From Fidelibacterota bacterium (GTDB lineage: Bacteria; Fidelibacterota; UBA8477; JABMPR01), in the NCBI GenBank assembly GCA_030596225.1, contig JAUVKO010000124.1, positions 1-6,661 on the forward strand: a stretch of 6,661 bases of DNA. The letters run 5' to 3'. Position numbers and translations under genes: made by a program. Position 1 is the first letter of the stretch, and every line of letters begins with the position of its first letter. Shown here piece after piece: positions 1 to 5,737 of the stretch. Under the pieces are notes generated by a model. That model saw only the letters and a list, made by a program, of their open reading frames with translations. It made no database searches and was not told the DNA's origin.

Positions 1-44
1 AATTTCTTCATCTTTTACCGTTTTACTTCACTTAATATTTTATC

Positions 45-60
45 CATAGCCATGGCTATG
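45..60. repeat. 16-bp perfect palindrome
   Basis: CATAGCCATGGCTATG equals its own reverse complement over all 16 bases; the flanking bases (C44, C61) do not extend it. A dyad of this length without a spacer could be a binding site for a dimeric regulator or part of a repeat. No promoter or gene lies directly next to it inside the window, so no function can be assigned. Confidence 0.6.
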
Positions 61-83
61 CAGAAAACATTAAGATCGTAAAA

Positions 84-136
84 GCACTAAAATATTTTGA
101 AGTTAATAGACACTTTAGAACTGCAATTGGTATAAT
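84..136. repeat. Half copy of the palindromic repeat at 4433-4511
   Basis: The 15-mer TGCAATTGGTATAAT at 122-136 is identical to 4500-4514, the outer end of the right arm of the 30-bp-arm palindrome. GCACTAAAA at 84-92 matches 4455-4463, the inner end of its left arm, and the two blocks occur in the same order, 38 bases apart here and 45 there. The outer part of the left arm is missing. This looks like a decayed or truncated copy. The 15-mer ends in TATAAT (131-136), and TAGACA lies 18 bases upstream (107-112), so a rightward promoter is possible but unsupported by any downstream plus-strand gene. Confidence 0.45.
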
Positions 137-158
137 TTAGTATCGATATCCCCATTGA

Positions 159-284
159 GTCTTTGCGAGGAACTTGTGACGAAGCAATCTCAGACTATTT
201 CATGAATTGGAAATCTGAGATTTATTTATCGTAGCTCTTGAGCGTAGATAGATCGCCGCACTTCCGTCGGTCGTTCGCGAAGAC
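159..284. repeat. Large imperfect inverted repeat (dispersed-repeat type)
   Basis: The left arm (about 159-190) and the reverse complement of the right arm (about 250-284) share GTCTT-GCGA at the outer end and ATCT at the inner end, with partial matches between. An inner perfect 9-bp dyad, AATCTCAGA (186-194) with TCTGAGATT (214-222), makes a nested stem. The wording, with a TTGCGAGGAA block followed by GACGAAGCAATCTCAGA, resembles the short palindromic intergenic repeats found dispersed in many environmental bacterial genomes. The arms are diverged, so this is probably an old copy. It is non-coding and lies downstream of the GtrA gene. Confidence 0.55.
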
Positions 285-343
285 AATTAGAGTAATTATT
301 TCCAGCTTATTAAAAAATCATCATACTACGAGAGTGAATTAAA

Positions 344-757
344 TTAGTCTTTAACTCTCTGAGTCTGGAAAGTCCAGAGATCATTTAAAAAATAATTTAG
401 AATGGATGCTATAAAGATGGCGATCAAATTTGCCAGAATGTAGTATATGCCGGCATAATGGGTAAGTAAAAGCAGTATGATCCAGTTCAGAACTCCGGCA
501 ATCCAACTCACCATAGTAAACTTTATTAAGCCTGTGCGGATTGCGCTAAAACCCTTCATCTCTCGGTCAGTCCAGGTAAACCGGTGATTCCAAATAAAAT
601 TGTTAAAAATAGCAAGCTGAATAGCAATAAGAGAAGCAATTGGAATCGGAACAAATAGATATTCCTTCGCGTAATATAGAATCGCATTGTTAACGACGAT
701 TCCTGATATACCGACAAAGGTGAATATGATGAAACGTTTTGGCAGCTTAAAATACAT
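344..757 (-). CDS. GtrA-family membrane protein
   Basis: This 137-residue protein has four hydrophobic segments (about 10-29, 37-55, 80-99 and 105-123), the layout of the GtrA/DPMS family. The family signatures are visible after segments 2 and 4: NFIWNHRFTW (52-61) and NYFLNDLWTF (121-130). Family members are small inner-membrane proteins linked to moving polyprenyl-phosphate-bound sugars across the membrane, or acting as membrane partners of polyprenyl-phosphate glycosyltransferases, for glycosylation of surface polymers. The ATG at 757-755 is preferred over a TTG nine codons upstream because the family normally begins just before a K/R-RF motif, seen here as KLPKRF. No strong ribosome site precedes either start. 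The gene is divergent from the DUF3108 gene, and no glycosyltransferase lies nearby in the window, so the substrate is unknown. The family assignment is firm; the function is inferred. Confidence 0.9.
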   Translation of the reverse strand: MYFKLPKRFIIFTFVGISGIVVNNAILYYAKEYLFVPIPIASLIAIQLAIFNNFIWNHRFTWTDREMKGFSAIRTGLIKFTMVSWIAGVLNWIILLLLTHYAGIYYILANLIAIFIASILNYFLNDLWTFQTQRVKD

Positions 758-837
758 GAGGCAATTTAGTTTGATCAAAGTCAATGGATAGACAAAAAGC
801 TTGAGTGTGCCAAATGTCTAGTATAGTTTCTATAACG

Positions 838-1518
838 ATGGAATATTTTAAAAGAATAGTGTTGATTATTACCCTTTTTACGGCAGTGGAAGGATTTGGT
901 CAGAATTATTCCTTCAAAGTTAAATATGGTATGATTCAGGCAGGTACAGCCGAGTTGATATATCATCTTGAGAATGGAATATTGAACAGCCGACTCAATA
1001 TTAATTCTTCTCGCTGGCTTTCCACTTTATGGGCTTTATCAGATTCTATGAAATCTATGTATGCAGTAGAAACTGCTCAACTTAAGATTCACACAAAAGC
1101 AATTCACGAGGGTTCCTATCATCGAAACTACCAGGTAGAATTCTTTGATAGTAATCGGGTGCAGATCAATGGGAAGTCAAAAGACCTTATCACTAAGGGG
1201 TTAAAAGACATTCCCAGTTTGCTATTCGAACTTTCCAAAACTCATTTCAATAAAGGTGATACTCTGCACTATCGTGTATGGGATGGGAAAGGGTATGGTG
1301 CTTTGGTCTTATTGGTTGAAAAAGTGACGGGTCCCACACTCTTAAAACCATTTTCTGAAGCGGGTTGGCACCTGACACCATTGAACAGTACTAGAAAATC
1401 CCGGGGAAACCATATTCAGCTTGCGCTCCTACTATCAGAATCTCTTCCTCATATTCCTCTCCGAATCGAAATCGATACAAAATATGGAAATGTCCTCATG
1501 CGTTTGGAAAAGCCTTAA
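838..1518 (+). CDS. DUF3108 secreted/periplasmic protein
   Basis: From the ATG at 838 the protein has 226 residues. A basic start (MEYFKR) and a hydrophobic stretch (7-16) form a Sec signal peptide, probably cleaved near residue 21. The mature part follows the DUF3108 pattern: an opening YSFKVKYGMIQAGTAEL (24-40), a central LWALSDSMKSMYAVE block (64-78), D-IPSLLFELSK (124-134) with a following G-D-LHYRVWDG strand, and the closing IPLRIEIDTKYGNVLMRLE (206-224). DUF3108 proteins are predicted beta-rich envelope proteins of unknown function. A longer version could start at GTG 805, but it would place eleven polar residues before the signal peptide, so 838 is preferred. No Shine-Dalgarno site precedes either start. 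TATAGT (822-827) with TTGAGT (801-806) is a poor promoter candidate. The gene lies 72 bases before nfeD on the same strand and may be co-transcribed with it. Confidence 0.85.
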   Translation: MEYFKRIVLIITLFTAVEGFGQNYSFKVKYGMIQAGTAELIYHLENGILNSRLNINSSRWLSTLWALSDSMKSMYAVETAQLKIHTKAIHEGSYHRNYQVEFFDSNRVQINGKSKDLITKGLKDIPSLLFELSKTHFNKGDTLHYRVWDGKGYGALVLLVEKVTGPTLLKPFSEAGWHLTPLNSTRKSRGNHIQLALLLSESLPHIPLRIEIDTKYGNVLMRLEKP

Positions 1519-1546
1519 TGCTCTCGATTTCCATTTCCCGCTAAGG

Positions 1547-1571
1547 AATTAAGGGTTATCTTTCCCTAATT
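1547..1571. repeat. Imperfect hairpin in the gap before nfeD
   Basis: AATTAAGGG (1547-1555) pairs with CCCTAATT (1564-1571), with one bulged A and an 8-base loop. It lies between the DUF3108 stop and the nfeD start. It has no T-run after it, so it is not a good terminator. The 9-mer TAAGGAATT occurs at 1542-1550 and again at 1580-1588, where it supplies the ribosome site of nfeD. A role is not established. Confidence 0.35.
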
Positions 1572-1580
1572 GAAAATGTT

Positions 1581-1585
1581 AAGGA
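1581..1585 (+). promoter_or_regulatory. Ribosome binding site deciding the nfeD start
   Basis: AAGGA ends five bases before ATG 1591. The competing starts TTG 1570 and ATG 1576 have no such site, so the site argues for the shorter protein. ATG 1609 also has an AGGA upstream (1599-1602) and cannot be excluded. Confidence 0.6.
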
Positions 1586-1590
1586 ATTCA

Positions 1591-2946
1591 ATGAAAACAG
1601 GATCCGTTATGCGACGCAAACTTCTACTTATGTTGTTACCCATTATATTATTTCCACAGGTGTATGTGTTGGAAGTAAAGGGTACGATTGATATGGGGTT
1701 GGCCTATTTCTTTGAACGTCAGATTCCTCAATTGAACCAGGATGGTGGAGATATCATTATTCTGGATATCGATACTTTTGGAGGCAGGGTTGACGCAGCT
1801 ACGATGATGAAAAATGCGCTTTTAAACTCAGAAATCACGACGGTTGCATTTATTAACACTAAAGCGATATCTGCCGGGTCTTTGATCTCCCTGGCTTGTG
1901 ATACCATCATTATGCGTTCAGGTGCCACTATGGGGGCAACTACGGTGGTGGATGTCCAAAGTCAGAAAGCCGGTGAAAAGGCACAGTCCTATATGCGGGA
2001 GGAAATGGCCTCAACGGCAGAATCAAAGGGTCGGAATCCTGACATTGCCATGGCTATGGTGGACGAAACACTTGATATTGATACGCTTGTGATTGCTGAA
2101 GGAGACACACTCTATATAGACGACATTGAAGGTGCAAATGCTGGAAAACTGTTGACCTTACGAACCTCCACGGCTCTCAAATACGGAATGGCTGACTATC
2201 AGATGAACTCCCTGAGTGAAGTTCTGGAACATTTTGGGTATTCCGAGAAGGATATAACTAGAATTGAACCTACATGGTCAGAAATTATTGTACGATTTCT
2301 CACTGATCCCATTGTCAGCTCCCTGCTGATGACGCTTGGATTTCTAGGTTTGATCTTCGAGATCCAGAGCCCGGGATGGGGAATTCCCGGAAGTGTTGGT
2401 TTACTCGCGTTGGCTCTGTTCTTCTCAACTTCATTGATCGCAGATCTGGCAAGTATGACAGAACTCTTATTCATGATCGGGGGTATAATCTTACTGGGTG
2501 TGGAGGCCTTTGTTATTCCTGGATTCGGGGTCGTAGGAATATTAGGGATCATATTAATGATCTATGCTATGTTCACAATGCTGCTTCCGGCAGCACCCAC
2601 ACCGACAGACATCAATTCTGCATTATGGGGTTTGACAATTGCAGTTATTGGCGGGGTTTTTGGACTTGGACTCATGATCAAGCGTATGCTCAAATCTAAA
2701 TCTTGGCAAAAGATCAGTCTGAGAGAGAGTGAAACACAGGCAGAAGGGTACAGCGGAAGCCTGGGACTGGAAAGTTTCATTGGTAAGAGTGGAATGGCTT
2801 TAACTTCACTTCGGCCAGCAGGCACGGCCTTGATCGAAGACAAAAGATTGGATGTGGTCACACTGGGTGATTTCATCGAAAAGGATACTGAAATTACCAT
2901 CATCCGTATTGATGGCAATCGTATCGTTGTAGATAAAAAAGCTTAA
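1591..2946 (+). CDS. nfeD: NfeD-type membrane-bound serine protease
   Basis: This 451-residue protein has the full-length NfeD (ClpP-class) build. Residues about 9-23 are a signal or anchor segment. A ClpP/crotonase-like protease domain follows, with DTFGG at 61-65, the nucleophile motif ISAGS with Ser94, and GEKAQS with Lys130. By alignment to Pyrococcus PH1510-N, recalled from memory, Ser94 and Lys130 correspond to its Ser97-Lys138 catalytic dyad, so the protease looks active. A membrane part with about five segments follows (239-257, 268-285, 290-309, 311-331, 344-363), starting around SPGWGIPG (260-267). A soluble C-terminal NfeD OB-fold domain occupies about 386-451. Family members cleave stomatin/flotillin-type partners or act in membrane quality control. 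The next gene, 20 bases on, is floA, the usual partner. Start chosen at ATG 1591 for its AAGGA site; a 458-residue form from TTG 1570 is possible. Confidence 0.92.
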   Translation: MKTGSVMRRKLLLMLLPIILFPQVYVLEVKGTIDMGLAYFFERQIPQLNQDGGDIIILDIDTFGGRVDAATMMKNALLNSEITTVAFINTKAISAGSLISLACDTIIMRSGATMGATTVVDVQSQKAGEKAQSYMREEMASTAESKGRNPDIAMAMVDETLDIDTLVIAEGDTLYIDDIEGANAGKLLTLRTSTALKYGMADYQMNSLSEVLEHFGYSEKDITRIEPTWSEIIVRFLTDPIVSSLLMTLGFLGLIFEIQSPGWGIPGSVGLLALALFFSTSLIADLASMTELLFMIGGIILLGVEAFVIPGFGVVGILGIILMIYAMFTMLLPAAPTPTDINSALWGLTIAVIGGVFGLGLMIKRMLKSKSWQKISLRESETQAEGYSGSLGLESFIGKSGMALTSLRPAGTALIEDKRLDVVTLGDFIEKDTEITIIRIDGNRIVVDKKA

Positions 2947-2957
2947 ACTATAAATTC

Positions 2958-2963
2958 GGAGGA
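2958..2963 (+). promoter_or_regulatory. Strong ribosome binding site for floA
   Basis: GGAGGA lies within the 20-base gap between the nfeD stop and the GTG start at 2967. It ends only 3-4 bases before the start, which is close. It supports the non-ATG start, since no ATG occurs near the family's expected N-terminus. Confidence 0.75.
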
Positions 2964-2966
2964 ATT

Positions 2967-3941
2967 GTGGAAACACTACCTTTATTATTCATCTTGGTTG
3001 GATTGATCGCCTTTCTGGTGATCTTCACCTATTTTATTCCAATTGGATTGTGGATCAGTGCAGCAGCAGCGCAGGTCTATGTTGGATTGTTAACCTTAAT
3101 TGGTATGCGCTTAAGAAGGATACCACCTCCACTGATCATTAACTCGCTGGTGAGTGCTCGGAAGGCCGGATTGGATCTAGACACCAATATGCTTGAAGCC
3201 CATTATCTGGCTGGTGGTGATGTAAATAAGGTTGTTCTGGCCCTTATCGCAGCCGATAAAGCTAATATTGATCTGGAATTTCAACGGGCTGCCGCCATTG
3301 ACCTGGCTGGCCGTGATGTGCTGGATGCTGTTAAGATGAGCGTAAATCCCCGGGTTATTGAAACACCGCGGGTTTCTGCCATTGCTAAGGATGGAATCCA
3401 GTTGTTTGCCGTAGCCAAAGTAACGGTTAGAGCCAATATTGATCGTTTGATTGGTGGTGCCGGGGAAGAGACTGTCATCGCTCGAGTTGGTGAGGGAATT
3501 GTGAGCTCAATCGGTTCATCAGATTCTCATAAAGCCGTTTTAGAGAATCCGGATATTATCTCAAAAAATGTACTATCAAAAGGTCTGGATGCCGGTACTG
3601 CATTTGAAATTCTGTCTATTGATATTGCTGATGTTGATGTCGGTAAGAATATTGGCGCCACCCTGCAGATGGATCAGGCTGATGCCGATAAGAATATTGC
3701 CCAGGCGGTTGCTGAAAAGCGGCGTGCCATGGCGGTTGCCGAAGAGCAGGAGATGAAAGCCAAGACCCAGGAGATGCGGGCAAAGGTTGTGGAGGCTGAA
3801 TCAGAGGTCCCCCGGGCTATGGCAGATGCCTTCCGTGAGGGTAATTTGGGAATTCTGGATTATTATCGCATGGACAATATTCAGGCGGATACCTCCATGA
3901 GGAAAAATCTCTCTGGACCTGCCAAACCAGATAGAAAATAA
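2967..3941 (+). CDS. floA: Flotillin-like protein FloA
   Basis: The 324-residue product matches FloA (the YqfA/UPF0365 family, close in length to the Bacillus protein of about 331 residues). An N-terminal hydrophobic hairpin (about 4-47) anchors it in the cytoplasmic membrane. An SPFH-like domain follows, including NPRVIETPRVSAIAKDGIQL (127-146), then a helical Ala/Glu/Lys-rich coiled-coil stretch (about 233-290) and the family tail GNLGILDYYRMDNIQADTSMR (292-312, quoted here as family-typical). Flotillins form membrane foci that organise proteins and affect fluidity. FloA in bacteria is commonly encoded directly after an NfeD protease, as here, and the 20-base gap with a strong ribosome site implies co-expression. 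It starts with GTG. The next gene begins 10 bases after its stop. The assignment is firm; the exact role in this organism is inferred. Confidence 0.95.
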   Translation: METLPLLFILVGLIAFLVIFTYFIPIGLWISAAAAQVYVGLLTLIGMRLRRIPPPLIINSLVSARKAGLDLDTNMLEAHYLAGGDVNKVVLALIAADKANIDLEFQRAAAIDLAGRDVLDAVKMSVNPRVIETPRVSAIAKDGIQLFAVAKVTVRANIDRLIGGAGEETVIARVGEGIVSSIGSSDSHKAVLENPDIISKNVLSKGLDAGTAFEILSIDIADVDVGKNIGATLQMDQADADKNIAQAVAEKRRAMAVAEEQEMKAKTQEMRAKVVEAESEVPRAMADAFREGNLGILDYYRMDNIQADTSMRKNLSGPAKPDRK

Positions 3942-3951
3942 AGTCTGATCA

Positions 3952-4416
3952 ATGGACAATATTGCTCCAATTGTTCTCTTTGTCCTTTACATGGTGATTT
4001 CCGCCTGGGTTAAACAAAAAAAAGCTCAGCGGAAAGCACCTCAGAAGGAAAATAACGAAGTGATACCAGAGGCAAGCCAGGAAAAGGTCATCCCAAAGAT
4101 GGGCAGTATTTTCGAGCAGCTCAAGAAGGAGTTGTTTGAGATTGAGGATACTCCCTTTGTTCAGGAGGAGATTCCTGTACCTGAACCGGAGGTAGAAGTT
4201 GTTATCCCGGATGAAGAACCTGTGCCTCAATTCGTAGAGGGCTCTGAACCACATCTGCGTAAGCATTTGGTATATGGAGCAACTGTCTTGGTGGAAAATC
4301 CTTTAGATACTATTCTGGAGCCATATTCGAAGCTTGAACAAGGGATCATATTGCATGAGATCCTGGGGAAACCACGAGCCTACCAAGACAATGATGACTG
4401 GTTTCATAAAAGTTAA
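3952..4416 (+). CDS. Small membrane-anchored acidic protein downstream of FloA
   Basis: I do not recognise a named family. The 154-residue protein has one N-terminal membrane segment (about 5-20, ending in W) followed by a basic stretch (KQKKAQRKAP, 21-30), which by the positive-inside rule places the rest in the cytoplasm. The middle (about 31-102) is charged and looks disordered; residues 60-100 are rich in Glu and Pro (EEIPVPEPEVEVV). The C-terminal part ends in LEQGIILHEILGKPRAY (128-144), a compact motif that I believe recurs in hypothetical proteins of related phyla, though I cannot search here. The start is 10 bases after the floA stop without a strong ribosome site, which suggests translational coupling. 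Its position as third gene of the nfeD-floA unit makes it a candidate partner or adaptor of the flotillin system. The reading frame is convincing; the function is unknown. Confidence 0.75.
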   Translation: MDNIAPIVLFVLYMVISAWVKQKKAQRKAPQKENNEVIPEASQEKVIPKMGSIFEQLKKELFEIEDTPFVQEEIPVPEPEVEVVIPDEEPVPQFVEGSEPHLRKHLVYGATVLVENPLDTILEPYSKLEQGIILHEILGKPRAYQDNDDWFHKS

Positions 4417-4432
4417 GAGCAGACTTAAAGTA

Positions 4433-4511
4433 ATACCAATTGTACTTCATAGGTGCACTAAAACGGGAAAAGATGCAGAAATTTAGTGCAAGTATGAGGT
4501 GCAATTGGTAT
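4433..4511. repeat. Long palindrome with 30-bp arms (MITE-like or REP-like)
   Basis: The left arm 4433-4462 and right arm 4482-4511 pair over 30 positions: 26 matches, two T/G positions that would be wobble pairs in RNA, and a two-base mismatch. The loop is 19 bases (4463-4481). The outer ends read ATACCAATTG and CAATTGGTAT, the inner ends TGCACTAAA and TTTAGTGCA. No coding capacity is present. Part of the element recurs at 84-136, so it belongs to a repeat family. The T/G positions suggest either RNA-level selection or simple decay; two positions are too few to decide. Confidence 0.75.
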
Positions 4512-4525
4512 AATATAAAAATAAG

Positions 4526-4552
4526 GGGCTGTTTCAGAAAATGAGACAGCCC
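4526..4552. terminator. Bidirectional intrinsic terminator between convergent genes
   Basis: GGGCTGTTTC (4526-4535) pairs with GAGACAGCCC (4543-4552) over ten positions, including one T/G position, around the 7-base loop AGAAAAT. On the minus strand the stem is followed by a T-rich tract (complement of 4514-4523), which suits ending the mlaE-DUF2804 transcript. On the plus strand it is followed by the weaker TGTTT, for the nfeD-floA unit. The location between two convergent genes fits. Confidence 0.7.
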
Positions 4553-4669
4553 TGTTTAACACGGGGGTTTTCAGTCCAATTGTCTAGTGCTGTAAGTGTA
4601 TATGTATCAGTGTATTATTTGGGCGAATCATTATGCGTGTGCGGAATATGTGCATCAAATGATGCAAAA

Positions 4670-5704
4670 TCACCAACGTGCTTGATGCTCTTCTGCAAAA
4701 CCGATAAGGTCCTGGATCTCCAGCTTATCCCCGTTATCCAGGATAACGTGTCCGTTGTATTTGCCAAAGAGTTGATGAACTTCGCTAAATATGATTCCTA
4801 AATTGGTCCGCGCAGTGCGATCTTTAAAGGGAGTAAAAGTTAAGCTGAGACGTTGCTCGTTATCTTGAAATATCCAAGGTTTCATATAGTCTTTTGAATC
4901 ATACTCAAAAGGGACTTGATCAAGCTTGTGAATGCGACCATCTACAATGATTGCATTTTCAGATGCAGCGCTTGTATCCCCGAATCCACTACCCAAATTC
5001 AAACCTATGCTGCGTCCATCAGCAATGAACCCCGATGCACTCGCCCAATTCCAAAAACTACTATACTCCCAGACTCCTCGTCCCCAATCCAACAAACCAA
5101 GGGAGTCATTGGGATGTAACTCTACATTCAAGTCGCCGTATTTAATAAAACCAGAAGCCGGTATACAGTTGATCTTCCTATTGAAATAGAATCGTCTACG
5201 TGGAATGGGGATAACCAGATTCATAGATTCATGTTCCGCAGATAGGTTGAGAGCTATCTTGGCGCTAATCCCGCGCCCTTTGTTAAATTTAGGCCAATCA
5301 ATTGATAGACTATGCACGCCATTGTTAACAGTAAAAATTAGATTCGCTCCTTGTCCGGAGAAGGCAGTAATCCCATCAGTACTATTTCGGGGTAGACAGG
5401 CTCCTAAACCAAAAGGGCTAATGAGCCCTTCTTCATATAGTTCACCAGTTTCAAAATCCATGATATAGACAAATACATTGGCTGCATAACCAAGATCAGC
5501 AATTGTGGCTGAAAAGAAATATTGAGGAGTAAAGATGGCATAGTAGTCCCAGCGCTTGATGCGTAAGAACTGCAATGATCTCACTGGGTAAAAGCGAGCA
5601 TCTTCCAAATTACAATCTAGTATTGGTTGTGGAGACCAACCGATCTGCGCCAATTCTCCACTTGATATGAGTAGGGAACCATTTTTGGTGATCTCTTTTT
5701 GCAT
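4670..5704 (-). CDS. DUF2804 domain protein
   Basis: The 344-residue product is a full-length DUF2804 protein. Family marks are LDWGRGVW (205-212), FWNWASASG (217-225), IGLNLGSGFGDTSAASENA (233-251), the following HKLDQVPFEYD (259-269), and the terminal FAEEHQARW (336-344). The N-terminal part has the usual opening in which a short G-x-L block (15-17) precedes an aromatic-rich stretch (about 38-64: FYPVRSLQFLRIKRWDYYAI and onward). No signal peptide or membrane segment is visible, so it is probably cytoplasmic. DUF2804 is uncharacterised; its pattern suggests a beta-rich fold, and a link to lipid-like ligands would be a guess. The start is supported by AGGAG six bases upstream (complement of 5711-5715). 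It begins 33 bases after mlaE on the same strand, so the two are probably one transcript. Confidence 0.9.
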   Translation of the reverse strand: MQKEITKNGSLLISSGELAQIGWSPQPILDCNLEDARFYPVRSLQFLRIKRWDYYAIFTPQYFFSATIADLGYAANVFVYIMDFETGELYEEGLISPFGLGACLPRNSTDGITAFSGQGANLIFTVNNGVHSLSIDWPKFNKGRGISAKIALNLSAEHESMNLVIPIPRRRFYFNRKINCIPASGFIKYGDLNVELHPNDSLGLLDWGRGVWEYSSFWNWASASGFIADGRSIGLNLGSGFGDTSAASENAIIVDGRIHKLDQVPFEYDSKDYMKPWIFQDNEQRLSLTFTPFKDRTARTNLGIIFSEVHQLFGKYNGHVILDNGDKLEIQDLIGFAEEHQARW

Positions 5705-5710
5705 TAGATG

Positions 5711-5730
5711 CTCCTATAATCTGGTTATAG
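5711..5730 (-). promoter_or_regulatory. Ribosome site of the DUF2804 gene abutting a small hairpin
   Basis: On the minus strand AGGAG (complement of 5711-5715) lies six bases before the start. A perfect 6-bp dyad, CTATAA (5714-5719) and TTATAG (5725-5730) with a 5-base loop, overlaps the first two bases of this site. The stem is A/T-rich and weak, so any effect on translation would be small. Confidence 0.45.
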
Positions 5731-5737
5731 ATCTAAC

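Larger units (their letters stand above)
1..343. other. Gene-free region with palindromic repeats
   Basis: No convincing gene is seen on either strand between the window edge and the end of the GtrA gene. Minus-strand frames in the first 60 bases are closed by stops. One plus-strand frame is open from base 1 to a TAA at 79-81, but it encodes only 26 low-complexity residues and matches nothing I recognise. The region contains a 16-bp perfect palindrome (45-60), a repeat half-copy (84-136) and a large imperfect inverted repeat (159-284), listed separately. Positions 291-343 are A/T-rich and show nothing further, including no clear terminator for the GtrA gene. Confidence 0.7.
4417..4669. other. 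Convergent intergenic region with palindrome and terminator
   Basis: This gap lies between two genes that end towards each other. It holds a 30-bp-arm palindrome (4433-4511) and a terminator-like hairpin (4526-4552), listed separately. The remaining 4553-4669 has no gene; the open frame starting near 4541 on the plus strand runs into the antisense of the DUF2804 gene and is not supported. A short dyad GCATCA (4652-4657) with TGATGC (4660-4665) sits just after the DUF2804 stop, but no T-run follows it. Confidence 0.6.

Noticed and set aside
1..81. Possible 3' end of a plus-strand gene entering from the left edge
   Set aside because: The frame is open for only 26 codons, has low-complexity composition, crosses the 16-bp palindrome and shows no recognisable family ending.
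364..378. TCTGGA/TCCAGA hairpin as a GtrA terminator
   Set aside because: It lies inside the coding region before the stop codon and no T-run follows it on the minus strand.
758..784. Longer GtrA protein from a TTG start
   Set aside because: It would add nine residues not typical of the family, and there is no ribosome site; the internal ATG at 757 fits the family start.
781..966. 61-residue minus-strand open frame opposite the DUF3108 start
   Set aside because: It lies antisense to the signal peptide region of a convincing gene and encodes no recognisable protein.
84..4514. The two repeat copies as ends of one composite mobile element
   Set aside because: The shared 15-mer is in direct orientation at both places, the left copy is incomplete, and the genes between are ordinary housekeeping-type envelope genes with no transposase or integrase.
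4652..4665. GCATCA/TGATGC dyad as the terminator of the DUF2804 gene
   Set aside because: The loop has only two bases and no T-run follows on the minus strand; the hairpin at 4526-4552 is the better terminator.
4541..4801. 86-residue plus-strand open frame
   Set aside because: It overlaps the terminator hairpin and runs antisense into the well-supported DUF2804 gene. Its product has no recognisable domain and no ribosome site was seen.
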